Shown here: positions 45,295 to 56,183 of the stretch, in pieces
Layout: each line of letters begins with the position of its first letter
Position numbering within the stretch: the first letter of the stretch is position 1
DNA from: Cladocopium goreaui
Taxonomy: Eukaryota; Sar; Dinophyceae; Suessiales; Symbiodiniaceae
Length of the DNA: 64,000 nt
Assembly (NCBI GenBank): GCA_947184155.2
Contig: CAMXCT020000905.1
Location: 124,001-188,000 of the forward strand
Direction: 5' to 3'
Notes under the pieces: generated by a model
What the model saw: the letters and a program-made list of their open reading frames with translations, nothing else
Databases searched by the model: none
Told to the model about the DNA's origin: nothing
Made by a program: the position numbers and the translations under genes

Positions 45295-45480
45295 CCTCTA
45301 CGCTCTCGGGCCATCCGTCGTCTAGTTTACGGAGAAAGTTTGCAAAGTTGACTTGGCCGAGCACCAAGAAACAGCCCTCAGGAGGCTTGATGTGCGGCTG
45401 GGTGTGCACGGCTGGGGGTGTCTGAAGTGATGGAAGCAAACGACACCCCAAAAAATCTGCCAAGTGTTGGCACTCAAATC
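45295..45480 (-). CDS. possible exon on the minus strand
   Basis: On the - strand, after AATCAG, an open frame reads CQHLADFLGCRLLPSLQTPP, then EGCFLVLGQVNFANFLRKLD and GWPESVEEQG, meeting a GCAG|GGTC border. The + strand is also open for part of this length. If real it is the only supported non-bacterial gene piece on this strand. Confidence 0.4.
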
Positions 45481-45544
45481 TGATTGGTTTCAATTCACCC
45501 GTGCTTCAGGTTGTCTATATACTTTTTGTTTGGAGGCACAAAAA

Positions 45545-45625
45545 TCCCTTTCCCCAAATATTAAACGTCCCCCAGAAACCATGGTTTAGTAGGGGATTTA
45601 CATGTATTGGGACTCATTTAGGGTT
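45545..45625. repeat. dispersed repeat family 5
   Basis: TATTAAACGTCCCCCAGAAA, then CCATGGTTTAGTAGGGGAT; related to 16420 and 50668. Confidence 0.55.
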
Positions 45626-45935
45626 TGTTTTTAGGGGGATGGGATGAAATGGGTTTGAACCACCATTCTCCACGTGTGTATCTGTGTCTTTGATTCAGAA
45701 TTGTTCAACAGCGGTAGTACAACGGTTTGCAGGTGGGGTTGTCACCATCTCAGAGCATGCATGTCTGGTTTATTTTATATTCTATATATATATATGTATA
45801 TATGTATATATATATGTATATATATATGTATATTATATACCCAGACCCTCCAAGTACCCTCAAACATTGTTTTACCCCTTAATTGTACCATTTTTCGGTG
45901 GTGGTTGGATGGTCTGGATATCTTTATACCTCGAA

Positions 45936-46152
45936 AGAATCGAATGGGACCTTTTCTCGAGTCATGGAAGCCAACAAACCTCCAATGCGGAAACCTCGCC
46001 TTGTAACTGTGACCTATATAGGTGATCTCTATCGACCAGTGGACTCAGTGGATTTCCCATCAGGGCAGTGCTGCGGACATCCCCTTGAGTCGATTTGCAC
46101 GTCCGTGCCGCCGTTGGCGCCAGACGATTTGCCACAGATCTGCGAAGTGTGA
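45936..46152 (+). CDS. terminal exon, unknown gene
   Basis: The frame reads VMEANKPPMRKPRLVTVTYI, then GDLYRPVDSVDFPSGQCCGH and APDDLPQICEV-stop. The Cys pair and Pro-rich end look like a real C-terminus. It may start at an AG near 45936 or at 46022. Confidence 0.5.
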
Positions 46153-46820
46153 TCTGGCAAGTCTATTCTATCCGGGTGTATTTAGATATATTTAGACAAT
46201 TTCCGATCCATGTTTTGGACACATTTTGAATCATCTTAAAATTGTTACAGCTACCTGACGGGAAACTCAGGATTTAGATCCAACTGCTTTGGTTGGGACC
46301 CAGCTGTATGCCAGAATTAAATGCATTTGAATACCAAGTAGCATCAAAATTCGGTTGATGACCATTCTTCCCATTTTTCTACCATTTGATATGTGGATAT
46401 ATTTGGTATAATTTGGTATAATATCAATTGAATGGGCCATCGTATCTCTATCATTTGAGACATATTTTCTCTGATACAGTAGGTTGGCCCAACCGTCAAC
46501 CTGACGACTTCATGTTCCATCCATTGTCTCAACAATGGGAAAGACATTTGAACACTCTCAGAGGTCATGACTTTCAATTGTCACACGAAAAAGATGAGTG
46601 AATTATCAACTTGGACAACTCAACTTTACGGATCAATTCCACAAATTATGAACGTATTTCCAACTTAAAAATCATTCACTATCACAATCTGCTAACAATA
46701 ATGTTTTATCTCTCAACAAATCAGATTAAATTATCAATCTAACATTAAAATTATAATGTATATCGGTATAATCTAATACTCCCATCAGTTCCCAAAACAA
46801 ATTTCTAAAGTGGGTTGCTC
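46153..46820. other. no supported gene
   Basis: AT-rich, without clear repeats. A - strand frame at 46344-46577 has no splice support. Confidence 0.4.
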
Positions 46821-46828
46821 GCGCCCTG

Positions 46829-46970
46829 CTTCCAGCATCTTCCAGCCATCCCAGAGCCTTGGAAAGACGGGATGCGTCTCGAAGCCGACCATCCTCGCTT
46901 CAATCTGCCTGGCGATTACAGATGTTTTTAGAAGAAAAGGTGGCCGCAAGCCTTGGCAAACCTGGCAAAC
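46829..46970 (+). CDS. possible exon, frame undecided
   Basis: After ATCTTCCAG the sequence is open in three frames over about 90 bp with raised GC. The most protein-like reads IPEPWKDGMRLEADHPRFNL, then PGDY. The end may be at TTACAG or CAAACAG. Confidence 0.35.
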
Positions 46971-46974
46971 AGAA

Positions 46975-47155
46975 TGGGTCTAATATATGATAATATATGC
47001 ATAATATATATATATTATGTATATATATATATGTGTATATATATATGTATATATATATGTATATATATATATATATGTATATATATATGTATATATATAT
47101 ATATTGTATACACATTCATATGTATATATATATATAATATATATATATACATTTT
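46975..47155. repeat. TA/TG microsatellite
   Basis: Long TATATATG tract producing Tyr/Ile frames on both strands. Confidence 0.95.
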
Positions 47156-48370
47156 GAATGGGGGATATGGAAAATTGGATTATTACCCTGTAAACTCATG
47201 GGATATATCCCTGGCAAACCTTATGGGTTCAGACTCTAAGGAGTTTTTTTGTTTTTGTTTGGGGGTTGTCTCATTGATAGATACTTGGAAAAGGGGTTCT
47301 TGCTGTCTAATACAAAGATTGATAAAGCAGCAAATGGTAACAGGAAGTCAACCTGCCTGGTACCCAAAGACCATTGAAGACATATGGCCAAGTTCCATCT
47401 TCAAGAACTCTACCTGAAACCTGAAACAGTCCCCCAAAAATGGTTGTCTCCGAAAGCAACAACTTTTTATGTGGAAAAAATATGGACATTTTCACTACCT
47501 ATGTGAACTGGACCAAGTTGCGTGACCGCTCATGGGTCAGATGATGCATGTAAGAACCCTGGTGCCAAGGTGAACATTACTAAAAACATCAGCCAGTAGC
47601 CAGTAGCCAGTTAACCAGCCAGTTCAGTGGTTTTATAATGTTTTATTTGTTAAAAATTCTCCTGCAATGGGACAGACTGCGTTGGATATCCCGAAAAGTG
47701 GCACTCTTGTAGTAAGGATAAAGATGACAGTCTATGGTCTATGGCATCTATGGTTAATTACTGGATTTGGGGATGCCGTATTTTCAGTAGGCAGCGACCG
47801 ATCCCTGACTTTTTTCGCTTGGGTATTTGGTGAAAGAAACAGATCCAAGGAGAAACATGTGTTTAGGATGGGTTTACTACCTAATCGTGGGTGTCCACAT
47901 TTTTCCAGTTGTTGCTTAATTGATAAATATACGTATATAACGTATATAATTATATATATATATGCACATCATTCATTACACTTCATTGACCTCAAAGAGT
48001 GTTTTCAGAATTCACCTCCCACAAAGTGAACATCCAAGTCCTCCATATTGCATCGTGATGAATCGTGGTTGTGCTCACCGGGCTGAACGGATTCGTCCCC
48101 ATTTCGTTCCCATTTTCTACCCGAGATGGTAAACGTTTAGATAACGAAGTGGAAAATCACCATTTTTCATGGGTAAATCAACTATTTCGACTGGACCATT
48201 TTTAATAGCTAACTTGTATGTGAAAAACAAGGCCGGGTACATGGTAGTTCACTAACCCCTAGTGCGATCACCACGGAGAACTCGTGGCATGATCGGATCG
48301 TAAACCACAACCAAAATTCATCAAAATTCCCACCTTTGCAGCTTCAAAGGTCAAGCTTTAGCCGAGATAG
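47156..48370. other. mostly non-coding; one weak open frame
   Basis: A + frame from 47667 (ATG, MGQTALDIPKSGTLVVR start) may contain a short exon but quickly becomes AT-rich. A degraded family 1-like remnant may lie at 48125-48215 (ATGGTAAACGTTTAG at the left, AATAGCTAACTTGTATG at the right). Confidence 0.3.
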
Positions 48371-48373
48371 CAG

Positions 48374-49240
48374 GATGTTCCTTGCTTTTTACTCCCTATG
48401 CATGGCAGCTTGTTTCGCCGAGTCATTGGATGTTCTACTGACGGCCGGACTGTGTGTCTCTTATTTAAGGCCGAGTTACAGCAGCTACCAAAAAAAGGGC
48501 ATGTCGTATGGGACCCCACTGGAAAATCATGGGGATGTCGAGCCACCGGTATTCCCATTGTTTTCTGAGTCGGTCTTGGTGATCATCAATGGCCATGACT
48601 GAGGATCCGATTTATTGGAGGTACCTACCATATATAAGGTCTATTTTTCAGGCCTATGTAAGGGAATTCCCATTGATGATCATGTTGGGTGTTTTTTTCC
48701 AACCTCAGCTGAGAATGGACAAGATTCTGCATCTAAATTCAGCCATGCTTTTGCCCAGCAGGCAGCAGGTTCGCTGCATCCCTACATCATCCATTTTGAT
48801 AAGATTTTCCATTATAAACCAACCATTTTTTGGGGTGCCCCTATTTATGGAAACCCACATATGGGGTTATACTATCCAATATATTGGGGATGATCACTCC
48901 ATTATGGTAAATCCTACTTACTATTAGCCAACCAGTGGACCAACCAGTGGAAAAAAACACCATAGCTATGAATCAATACCTATGAATACCATTTTTAGGG
49001 GGTTATTCACATCCATAAATCCCAGCTATTTTGATGTGAACAGAAGGGGTACAAGGTTTTGACACACTGCCATATGACGCCATTATGACGCCATGTTGCC
49101 TTCTATCCCGTCGCCGCTCGGCGCCACCGGCTGGTGGCTGCTCACGACCGCGGCGGCCGAGCGCCTGTCGGATGCCCCGCAACAAGACTTGGGAGTTCCG
49201 CCGTGGCCGCCGTGGGGAGCAATGCAACCGCTACCCTCTG
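48374..49240 (+). CDS. gene H: spliced gene, unknown function
   Basis: Exon 48374-48548 (after AGCAG) reads VIGCSTDGRTVCLLFKAELQ, then PKKGHVVWDPTGKSWGCRAT, with a G|GTATTC donor. Exon 48709-48768 (after CCTCAG) joins in perfect phase to give AENGQDSASKFSHAFAQQAA before AG|GTTCGC. A third exon from 49041 (after GAACAG) would also join in phase (EGVQGFDTLPYDAIM, later PRNKTWEFRRGRRGEQCNRY) and runs up to CTCTG at 49240, where a family 1 element begins. The same GC-rich DNA has an ATG frame from 49093 (MLPSIPSPLGATGWWLLTTA) with better GC3, which could instead start a new gene. A WDPTGKSWG segment is distinctive, but I do not recognise the family. Confidence 0.55.
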
Positions 49241-49341
49241 GTTATTTAACATAGCCATGGAAAATGGTTCATTTATAGATGGTTTACCATGGTTTACCTA
49301 GTGGTGCTTTTCCATGGCTATGTTAGTTTACCAGGGGGGTA
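49232..49341. mobile_element. introner-like element, family 1, at an exon edge
   Basis: TACCCTCTGGTTATTTAACA at the left, GTTAGTTTACCAGGGGGGTA at the right, with CATAGCCATGGAAAAT mirrored. GC-rich coding sequence runs directly into its left end at 49240. Confidence 0.8.
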
Positions 49342-49644
49342 AATTATTTTTGAAAATAGGGACATAATGGGACATATCATTGTATATTCATGGATATTTC
49401 TGGGATTTGACGTAAAAAATCAACAATGCATGGCTGGTCATGTGGTTTAGTTGACTTTTCAAGTTGGGAGGTCACAAGTATCAATGGAATGTCAAATCTA
49501 TACAGCTAAACTACAAAGACCTCCTTGGCCAACGTCACTACAAAGATGGTATATCTTTGGACTCATTCTTTCAAAACATGTAATTTCCAGCTTGGTGAAA
49601 TATATGAAAAACCAGGAGAAATGGCAGGTGATGACCTATAAAAG

Positions 49645-49817
49645 CTGGTTGGTGGTTTCAAACATTTGTTATTTTTCTATAATATGTGATGTAATCCTTC
49701 CCATTGACGAACTCCATCATTTTTCAAGATGGTTAAAACCAACCAATATATTGGGAATGTCATCATCCCAAGTGACTCTAATATTTTTCAGAGGGGTTGC
49801 TTAAAACCACCAACCAG
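49645..49817. mobile_element. introner-like element, family 4
   Basis: CTGGTTGGTGGTTTC at the left is mirrored by AAAACCACCAACCAG at the right. It contains the family core ATATTGGGAATGTCATCATC and ATTTTTCAGAGGGGT, shared with 51274 and 57650. Confidence 0.8.
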
Positions 49818-49821
49818 ATAT

Positions 49822-49995
49822 CCATTTTAACCATCATTAACCATATAATCACCATTAACATTAACCATTATTAACAGTAACCAGAAACCATTAACATTAA
49901 CCATTAACATTAACCATTAACATTAACCATTAACATTAACCATTAACATTAACCATTAACATTAACCATTATTAACAGTATATTAACCATTAACC
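49822..49995. repeat. CATTAACCATTAA 12-bp tandem repeat
   Basis: ACCATTAACATT repeated at least ten times with small changes. Confidence 0.95.
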
Positions 49996-50057
49996 ATATG
50001 TTAACCACCAACCAGAAAGTCATCCATTTTGCGGTAGTCCTACGAGTTTCGATTCAG

Positions 50058-51251
50058 GAAACCAGGCAGGCTGATGATCTCCGTGATCTGTGGAGAGACG
50101 GGCCATCCAAGTTTGCCATTGTAGGGCTACAGCTTTTTGGCGTTGGAGGAATCAGCCGGCAATCCATAAACAATTTGTTTATTTCAGATTGGAAAAAGGC
50201 TCAGAATAATAACTTTGTTGTACTTTGTTTATTTTAGATTGGCAAAATAACTGAAGTAAATTCAGCCGGATTGTAATGGGATTCTTCCATCAATTTGTAT
50301 GTTTCATGACATGGGCTCGTTGGTTTAAATCAACAAAGACACATGCATCATATCATTTTTTATGTTTAAATTCAGTACTGTAGTATATCGTAGTTATCAG
50401 GTTGGTGATATTTATATCTCTTTAACTCATAAACATCGTAAATTTGTTATATAGATTAAATTGCCACTGACAAAGCTGTTTTTCAAAAATCCACAGTCAT
50501 AGTTTGTGGGAAATCCTACCGTCCTATCCCATAGCCAAAGTCATAAGAAGCCCAATAATCATTTACACTTCATGAATTCATCAGAATATCAACAAAGTTA
50601 ACAATGACGATTATAACAATAAACATATCCATATAATAATGACTTCTGAATCATAGTGTAATCCCTTTTCCCCCAGATTTTAAACACCCCAAACGAAACC
50701 TTGGTGTAGTCTATTGGATCGATATATTATATGGGGTCCACTTACGGGTGTACTGCATAGTATATTTGCTCTTATTATGTATATATATATATATTATAAA
50801 CATATAAAATATATACACCATTGAATCTCCATTTCAGCATGGCTAACTTAAGTTATTTGAAACTGCTAAACTAAGCTCCAGTTTTTGGATCGAAGCATGG
50901 CAGCCTGGCATGGGGATTAGCTCCCCATCCATACGCCATGCCTAGGTACATGGCGTGCGAGGGAACTGAGGTCATTAAGAGAGTCACCTGGGAGAACATC
51001 CACATCTTGGTGCCTCGGTGGAACGGGATTCGCAGCTCATGGATTGTGAACATCCCCTATACATATGTATATATATATATATTTATTCATATCCATATCT
51101 GTGTATACATGTGTATGTATATATATTTCTTGGTTGGTATAATCCCCGAACTCACCATGAACTAACAGGGTTTTTGAACACTGAGCAAATGGGCATTGAC
51201 AGTTCTTCCATGGAAGTCTTTCAGGAATTGTCCAGCAAGCCATGTGACTGA
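50058..51251 (+). CDS. gene I 3' part: three exons, unknown function
   Basis: About 50058-50129 (after GATTCAG) reads TRQADDLRDLWRDGPSKFAI. Exon 50946-51048 (after CCTAG) reads YMACEGTEVIKRVTWENIHI, then VPRWNGIRSSWIVN. The terminal exon 51169-51251 (after CTAACAG) reads GFLNTEQMGIDSSSMEVFQE, then SSKPCD-stop. A family 4 element follows 22 bp downstream. It may be the continuation of gene H. Confidence 0.45.
50135..50940. other. intron-like stretch
   Basis: AT-rich, with a dispersed family 5 copy (about 50668-50740) and a TA tract (50780-50795). No exon was seen. Confidence 0.45.
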
Positions 51252-51273
51252 TTGCCAGAGGGTATATCATCTG

Positions 51274-51379
51274 CTGGTTAGTGGTTTGGAACATGAATTT
51301 TATGACTTTCCATATATTGGGAATAATGATCCCAACTGACTTTCATATTTTTCAGAGGGGTAGGTATACCACCAACCAG
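51274..51379. mobile_element. introner-like element, family 4
   Basis: CTGGTTAGTGGTTTGG at the left, TACCACCAACCAG at the right, with the TATATTGGGAATAATGATCC core. Confidence 0.75.
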
Positions 51380-51913
51380 ATTTTGATTCATGAAGATATC
51401 ATATGATATGATGATTGAACCATTCAACAAAAATATGATATATTTTGAATACAGAACCCTATAGCCATGACATATGGTATCTGAACAACCGCCATGACAT
51501 ATGGTTGCCATGACAAACTGAGTGATTTACTGCTAACCATGGATTTTGAGCTGAGCCAAACAGTCATCAATTATGCAGTCATAAATATCAGAAAACAACT
51601 TGATTATACATGGGTATATATATATTATATTATATGACTTCATTTTGACATATTTCTATGGATCAAACGGTCGACCGTTCAATGACATAAATATTATATA
51701 TATATAATGAAATATCCAATTGTAGTTTGGGTTTTGAATATGTCATTGTATAAAAAAAGGGGTCCACGCAAGAATGATGCGAAAGGGCTATCGTTGGCTG
51801 CTCTAAGTTCTGGAACGGTCTAAGTTGTTTTCCCACCGCCGAAATTTTTTCTTGTGTTTCAATTCAGACAACTTAGGTAATGATCCTACCATACCCTTTC
51901 CACTTAGAGTATC

Positions 51914-52737
51914 TTAGAGTAATGATGCGGGCAGCTATGTTTTCTCACATTGCAGAAGTTCCAATGATACCTGGTAGGCCTGATCCCGTAACTCGGCTTC
52001 TCTACCAGCCGCCTGTCAAGCGGGTCATTGTTCTCGATAGAGGTGGGAAATTTCCCTGTTACCCGGATTAACCCTGAATGTCCATTAAAAAGACCTCCAG
52101 CCGGCAGCTGTGAGTCTGTGAGTCTTTCCTGACGAGGTAGACAAGTGGCCAGACATTGATCTACCACATTCCCGAGTCATTCGAAAGGCCAGGTGCAGAA
52201 TGGCAAGGAAACATTTGGGCTCCAAAGAGATCTCCCCAGATTATAGTTGCCCTGTTTCGATTTTTCTCGTCATATTACTCTGCAGTTGGCAATACACCAA
52301 CACAACTATCCACATTTGGAACTCCATCGCCGTGTTAGTGTGAATTTGGAGATCTGATAGTAGTGACATTTGGCAACTCATCAATACCTCTTTGGAATCG
52401 CAAGGAAGGCACACTTCAGGAAACCTAGGCAGGGGTCAGTATTGCACATCTCAAAGAGAATTGTGTATTGTCCTAAAAACATAACATATGGTTTGCAGCA
52501 TTTTACCTCAACCTTGGTTATTGCAGCATTTTGCGACCAGCCGGTGATCAAACCCCTTCTTAGATTGGTGGTACTCGTAGCTTCAAAAAGAATGAAGAAC
52601 TGTGGAACCTCACCACCTTTCAATCTTTTGGTGAGTTAGCCGGGAATCGGAGAATCCACCCCTTTTTTGACCCCACCTTTCCTACTACCATTGTGTCCTC
52701 TCAAGAGGATGATTCTACTCGGACCAAGAGGATTTAG
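51914..52737 (+). CDS. gene J: possible glycosyltransferase family 61-like fragment
   Basis: Exon about 51914-52046 (after CTTAG) reads MMRAAMFSHIAEVPMIPGRP, then LLYQPPVKRVIVLDRG before a GTGGGA donor. Exon 52564-52737 (after CTTCTTAG) reads GGTRSFKKNEELWNLTTFQS, then GELAGNRRIHPFFDPTFPTT and ends TRTKRI-stop. Joined, the text RVIVLDRG then GTRSFKKNEEL resembles the V-x-x-x-x-R-x-x-x-R-x-x-x-N-x-x-EL element of GT61 enzymes (EOGT-like protein glycosylation). The exact junction phase is unresolved and the downstream HGA region of GT61 is absent, so this is tentative. Two open pieces between (52160-52340, 52500-52560) may be further exons. Confidence 0.4.
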
Positions 52738-53290
52738 GTCATGTTTTTGTAGGTCCCCCAGTCCTTGGATTTCAGATTCTCGTCGCGCTGTTCACCTGCA
52801 AGGTGTTATGGGCCATCACACACAATCAGATGTTGGAGGACACCCCGTGGATTTCTGTTGTTTGATGCTTCGAAAAAGTCCAACAAACATGATACAATGA
52901 ACACAACAAAAAGGGACCTGGAGCAGTAAAATGAGAATCATTAATGTTTTCAGCCAAATAGTCCCATCTGTTTCCAAATTGGCCAATCAATCATCTGATG
53001 ATTCTCAAGCAAAATAGTCCGATCATATGTTTTTGGTCGAGCCTTTGATTGAAATCGTTTTGGATCCGAAGAACCAAACAACATGCAGTATCCATTCTTT
53101 GGCAGGAAGGAAAGAACCCATGTTTGAGAAACTTCCGACTGGATACACCTGAGGACTGAAACTCAAGGCAACAAAGTCAAACATGCACGACACAACACAG
53201 GATACAAAGGTTAATAGTTAAAGGAACATAGTTAAATACAGGACATCATATGATATATATATATATACATATATATATCATTCATGTTGA
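52738..53290. other. no supported gene
   Basis: A + frame to 52900 continues after gene J but has no splice support. A TA tract lies at 53252-53278. Confidence 0.4.
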
Positions 53291-53299
53291 TCTCAGAAG

Positions 53300-53470
53300 C
53301 GCGTTTGAACTTTTCTTTTACGGCAAGCATTGGTCTCTCAAAAAGGTCTGCTGAACGCCGGGGGGGAACGCCTTGGCACTACCTCAAGGGTGCGCAGGAA
53401 CACTTCCAAGATTGTGGTTTCGCCTTGGCCACGATGCTTGGCTTGATTTGCGCTTGTCAGATTGAAGAGA
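53300..53470 (+). CDS. possible exon, unknown
   Basis: After GATCTCAG the frame reads ARLNFSFTASIGLSKRSAER, then WHYLKGAQEHFQDCGFALAT and CACQIEERCCTV. A competing frame at its start reads SAFELFFYGKHWSLKK. GC is raised. It ends near TGTACAG. Confidence 0.4.
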
Positions 53471-53524
53471 GATGCTGTACAGTACTCTGGTTGGTTTTGG
53501 TGATCATAGGAATGTCACAACCCT

Positions 53525-53641
53525 ACTGGTTGCTGGTTTCCAATATTTTTCTTCACCACATTTCAACCATATGGACAATGATCCCCGTTGATGAGCATAT
53601 TTTGAAAACATGGGGTTGAAACCACCAAAGAGGTTTGTTTG
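53525..53641. mobile_element. family 4 element, diverged
   Basis: CTGGTTGCTGGTTTCC at the left, GGTTGAAACCACCAAAGAGG at the right; the core is poorly kept. Confidence 0.55.
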
Positions 53642-54116
53642 AGATGAAGGCCTTCCCCAGAGTTGGTGGCAGGGGATATCACATGTCCCCATGACCGTTG
53701 TTGGTTTTAGAATTCATCCATCCCCTATAATCGTGCTTGGATTTTTGTCTATTCTTCTAGATACTTACTGTATGTTAACTTGAAACAATCTGCTACTAAA
53801 AGATGTAGACATACTTAGATATGTATAATATACATTACATGACTTGGTCGCCTTTTCTAGTGGTTTCTTACCATTGTAATCTTCCACCTAGAAATGAAAT
53901 TGGGACGTTGTGGAGTCCATTGCCCCTTAATAATTCTGAATCACCATCCCAACATTCCACCTTCCGATCAGTCCTTGTCACATCTTGTCACCATGTTTCA
54001 TTTTCAACCATCAATGACTATAAAGCTCAGTGGTTTTTAAATGAGTATAGAAACGTTAACCACCAATGACTATATATATATATACTCACAAATCACCATA
54101 ACTTTTCATTTTCCAG

Positions 54117-54228
54117 TGGTTTTCAGCAGCTCAGCGAAGGATTATTTTGGTGGCCTTGCGGGCGATTGACTACGATGATGGCAGAGAAGATGCCCAGAAG
54201 ATGTCCCTTCGTCAAGAGTCGATTGGAG
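54117..54228 (+). CDS. exon, unknown gene
   Basis: Between ATTTTCCAG and GGAG|GTTGTT an open frame reads WFSAAQRRIILVALRAIDYD, then DGREDAQKMSLRQESIG. Both borders are canonical. The neighbours are AT-rich non-coding sequence on both sides to 53.7 and 54.9 kb. The gene is not recognised. Confidence 0.55.
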
Positions 54229-54945
54229 GTTGTTTTTTTTTTGGTGCAAATAGACATAAATCTGGGTAAATTATAACGACCTCACGTCGTGACCTCACTG
54301 GCATCATGGTTAGTAAGGGAAATAATCCCCAAATGGCAAATAGAAATGGACCATAAAAAACAATAAACCAAGAAATTTAGCAACAGAAAAATAGTAAACC
54401 AACTATTTAAATGTTGCTAAAATTTTTGTTGGCTCATAAATAGACAGTGTATGAGCCAAGAAATTTAGCAACAGAAATGGTGTGGTATTTCAGATGTATA
54501 TTTAGCGATAAATTTGAGAGAAGAAACAAGGCATCATGGTTACTGTTTCTTTTGCAGATAGGTGCAATATGGACTGTTATGAATGTTGTTGAATTGTAGA
54601 GACTTGTTATGAACCGTGGAACATGTGTCACTTCAGGACCACAAATTGGATTTGACTCGACATGATTCAACCTGCAAACATGGCGATAGAGCTCAAAAAA
54701 GATGGTAGTTAAGAACTAGCCCTATGCAAAGTGAATCTATATAAATGATTCATATAGTAGGAACTATTGTATATATATGCTTGATGGTGATCAATGTGTC
54801 TCTGATAACATGTTTTGATTTCTGGGTACCAGCACGTTTTTGCAAAAAAATATGTGTGTGACTTGTCAGTTTCCTTATGTCAAGCATTCTTGAGGCGGAT
54901 GTTGCAATAACCATTCATTCATACTCTATTGGCAATATGGTAGGT
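54229..54945. other. intron-like stretch
   Basis: AT-rich; GAGCCAAGAAATTTAGCAAC-like text occurs twice (54370, 54452). No exon was seen. Confidence 0.4.
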
Positions 54946-54946
54946 A

Positions 54947-55050
54947 CCCTCTGGTAATTTAACATTACTATGGAAAATCACCATTTTAAATGGGTAAATC
55001 AACTATTTCTATGGTCATTTTTCATAGCTATGTTAGTTTACCAGAGGGTA
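54947..55050. mobile_element. introner-like element, family 1
   Basis: TACCCTCTGGTAATTTAACA at the left, GTTAGTTTACCAGAGGGTA at the right, with CATTACTATGG imperfectly mirrored as CATAGCTATG. 104 bp, TA at both edges. Confidence 0.85.
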
Positions 55051-55450
55051 ATTGTTCCAGCATGTTCCACGCAATTTATATATTCGAATCCGGATTTTGC
55101 ATTGGGTCCAGGATTGGGGTATTTTTTTCTAGGCTTATTCTCCCAGTATTGTTTGAAATCCCAAGAATTCCAAGTAGACAGCTATAATTATATATATATA
55201 TGCACATAGAAATATATACTGTAGTAGTTTTTCATAATATTTATATAATCTCAATATTTGGTTCAACAAAATATCAACCAGATTTTTCAATTTATATCAT
55301 ATATCCCCATGTGTTGATCCGCATTTTTCCATCCAAGACCTTCATGAAGGGAAACAGATGCAATGCGCCCATCCAATCGTTTTGCTTGGCGATGGTTTTC
55401 TGTATATTTTCCCGCCAATCCATTGGTCCAATCATTGTCACAAGTAGATT

Positions 55451-55579
55451 CAAGGTGGTGCCCCCAAGATAGCTAAGTTGCTTTGTAACTCCAATTTCAC
55501 TATGGTTTATGGTACTTATAGCTATAGTATTCATGGGATTATAAACCAACCAACTTATAACTCGGGGGGCACCACCTTG
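55451..55579. mobile_element. palindromic element family 2, best copy
   Basis: CAAGGTGGTGCCCCC at the left is mirrored by GGGGGGCACCACCTTG at the right. Internally AGCTAAGTTG is mirrored by CAACTTATAAC-like text and TTTATGGTACTTATAGCTAT is near-palindromic. 129 bp. Confidence 0.85.
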
Positions 55580-56183
55580 TTAGATACGTATTTATCTTGT
55601 CCCATCATTCATGGCAAAACCAACCTGCTTTTTTTAAATCTCAACACAAGTCCCAATGTTTGAAACATCGTCTCCTTTCAACGGGGAAGTCATGGAACAA
55701 AATAGGCAATCTATACCATAGCAAACTGTGTTTGATTACCCTAGGGTATCCTGTTCATATCGCAGTATCATTCCAGCAAATCCCCATGTTTAATGGTTAA
55801 GTGCCTATTTTTAATGGGCAAAACTTGTCAAATAGCTATTTTAATACCTATTTACTTTATTTTTCATATCCCATCCTTCAATTTTGTTAAAGCCCACTCA
55901 TATCCCATTATTCTCCAATAAGCTCCCCAATTTTAATGGTTAAACCATGTGAAATCCATAAGTTTAATCGTCAGATTGCCTGCGAAGGTCTTATTTTGAA
56001 TGGTCAAATCCATTAAAACATGTTCCCCACTTTTCATGGCTAAAAATGGTGCTATTTATACACTTGCAATGGCTAAACATGTTGCTATTTATACCAATTT
56101 GTTCATTCAAATTTCATGATTCTATTTTTGGTCAAATCAAATCCATCAAATTCCTCATTTTTAATGTTTTTTTGGTGGTATCT

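Noticed and set aside
46900-47417. Tyr/Ile-rich frames on both strands
   Set aside because: Translation of a TA/TG microsatellite; the same applies at 12.7, 14.2, 22.9, 25.3, 28.6 and 45.8 kb.
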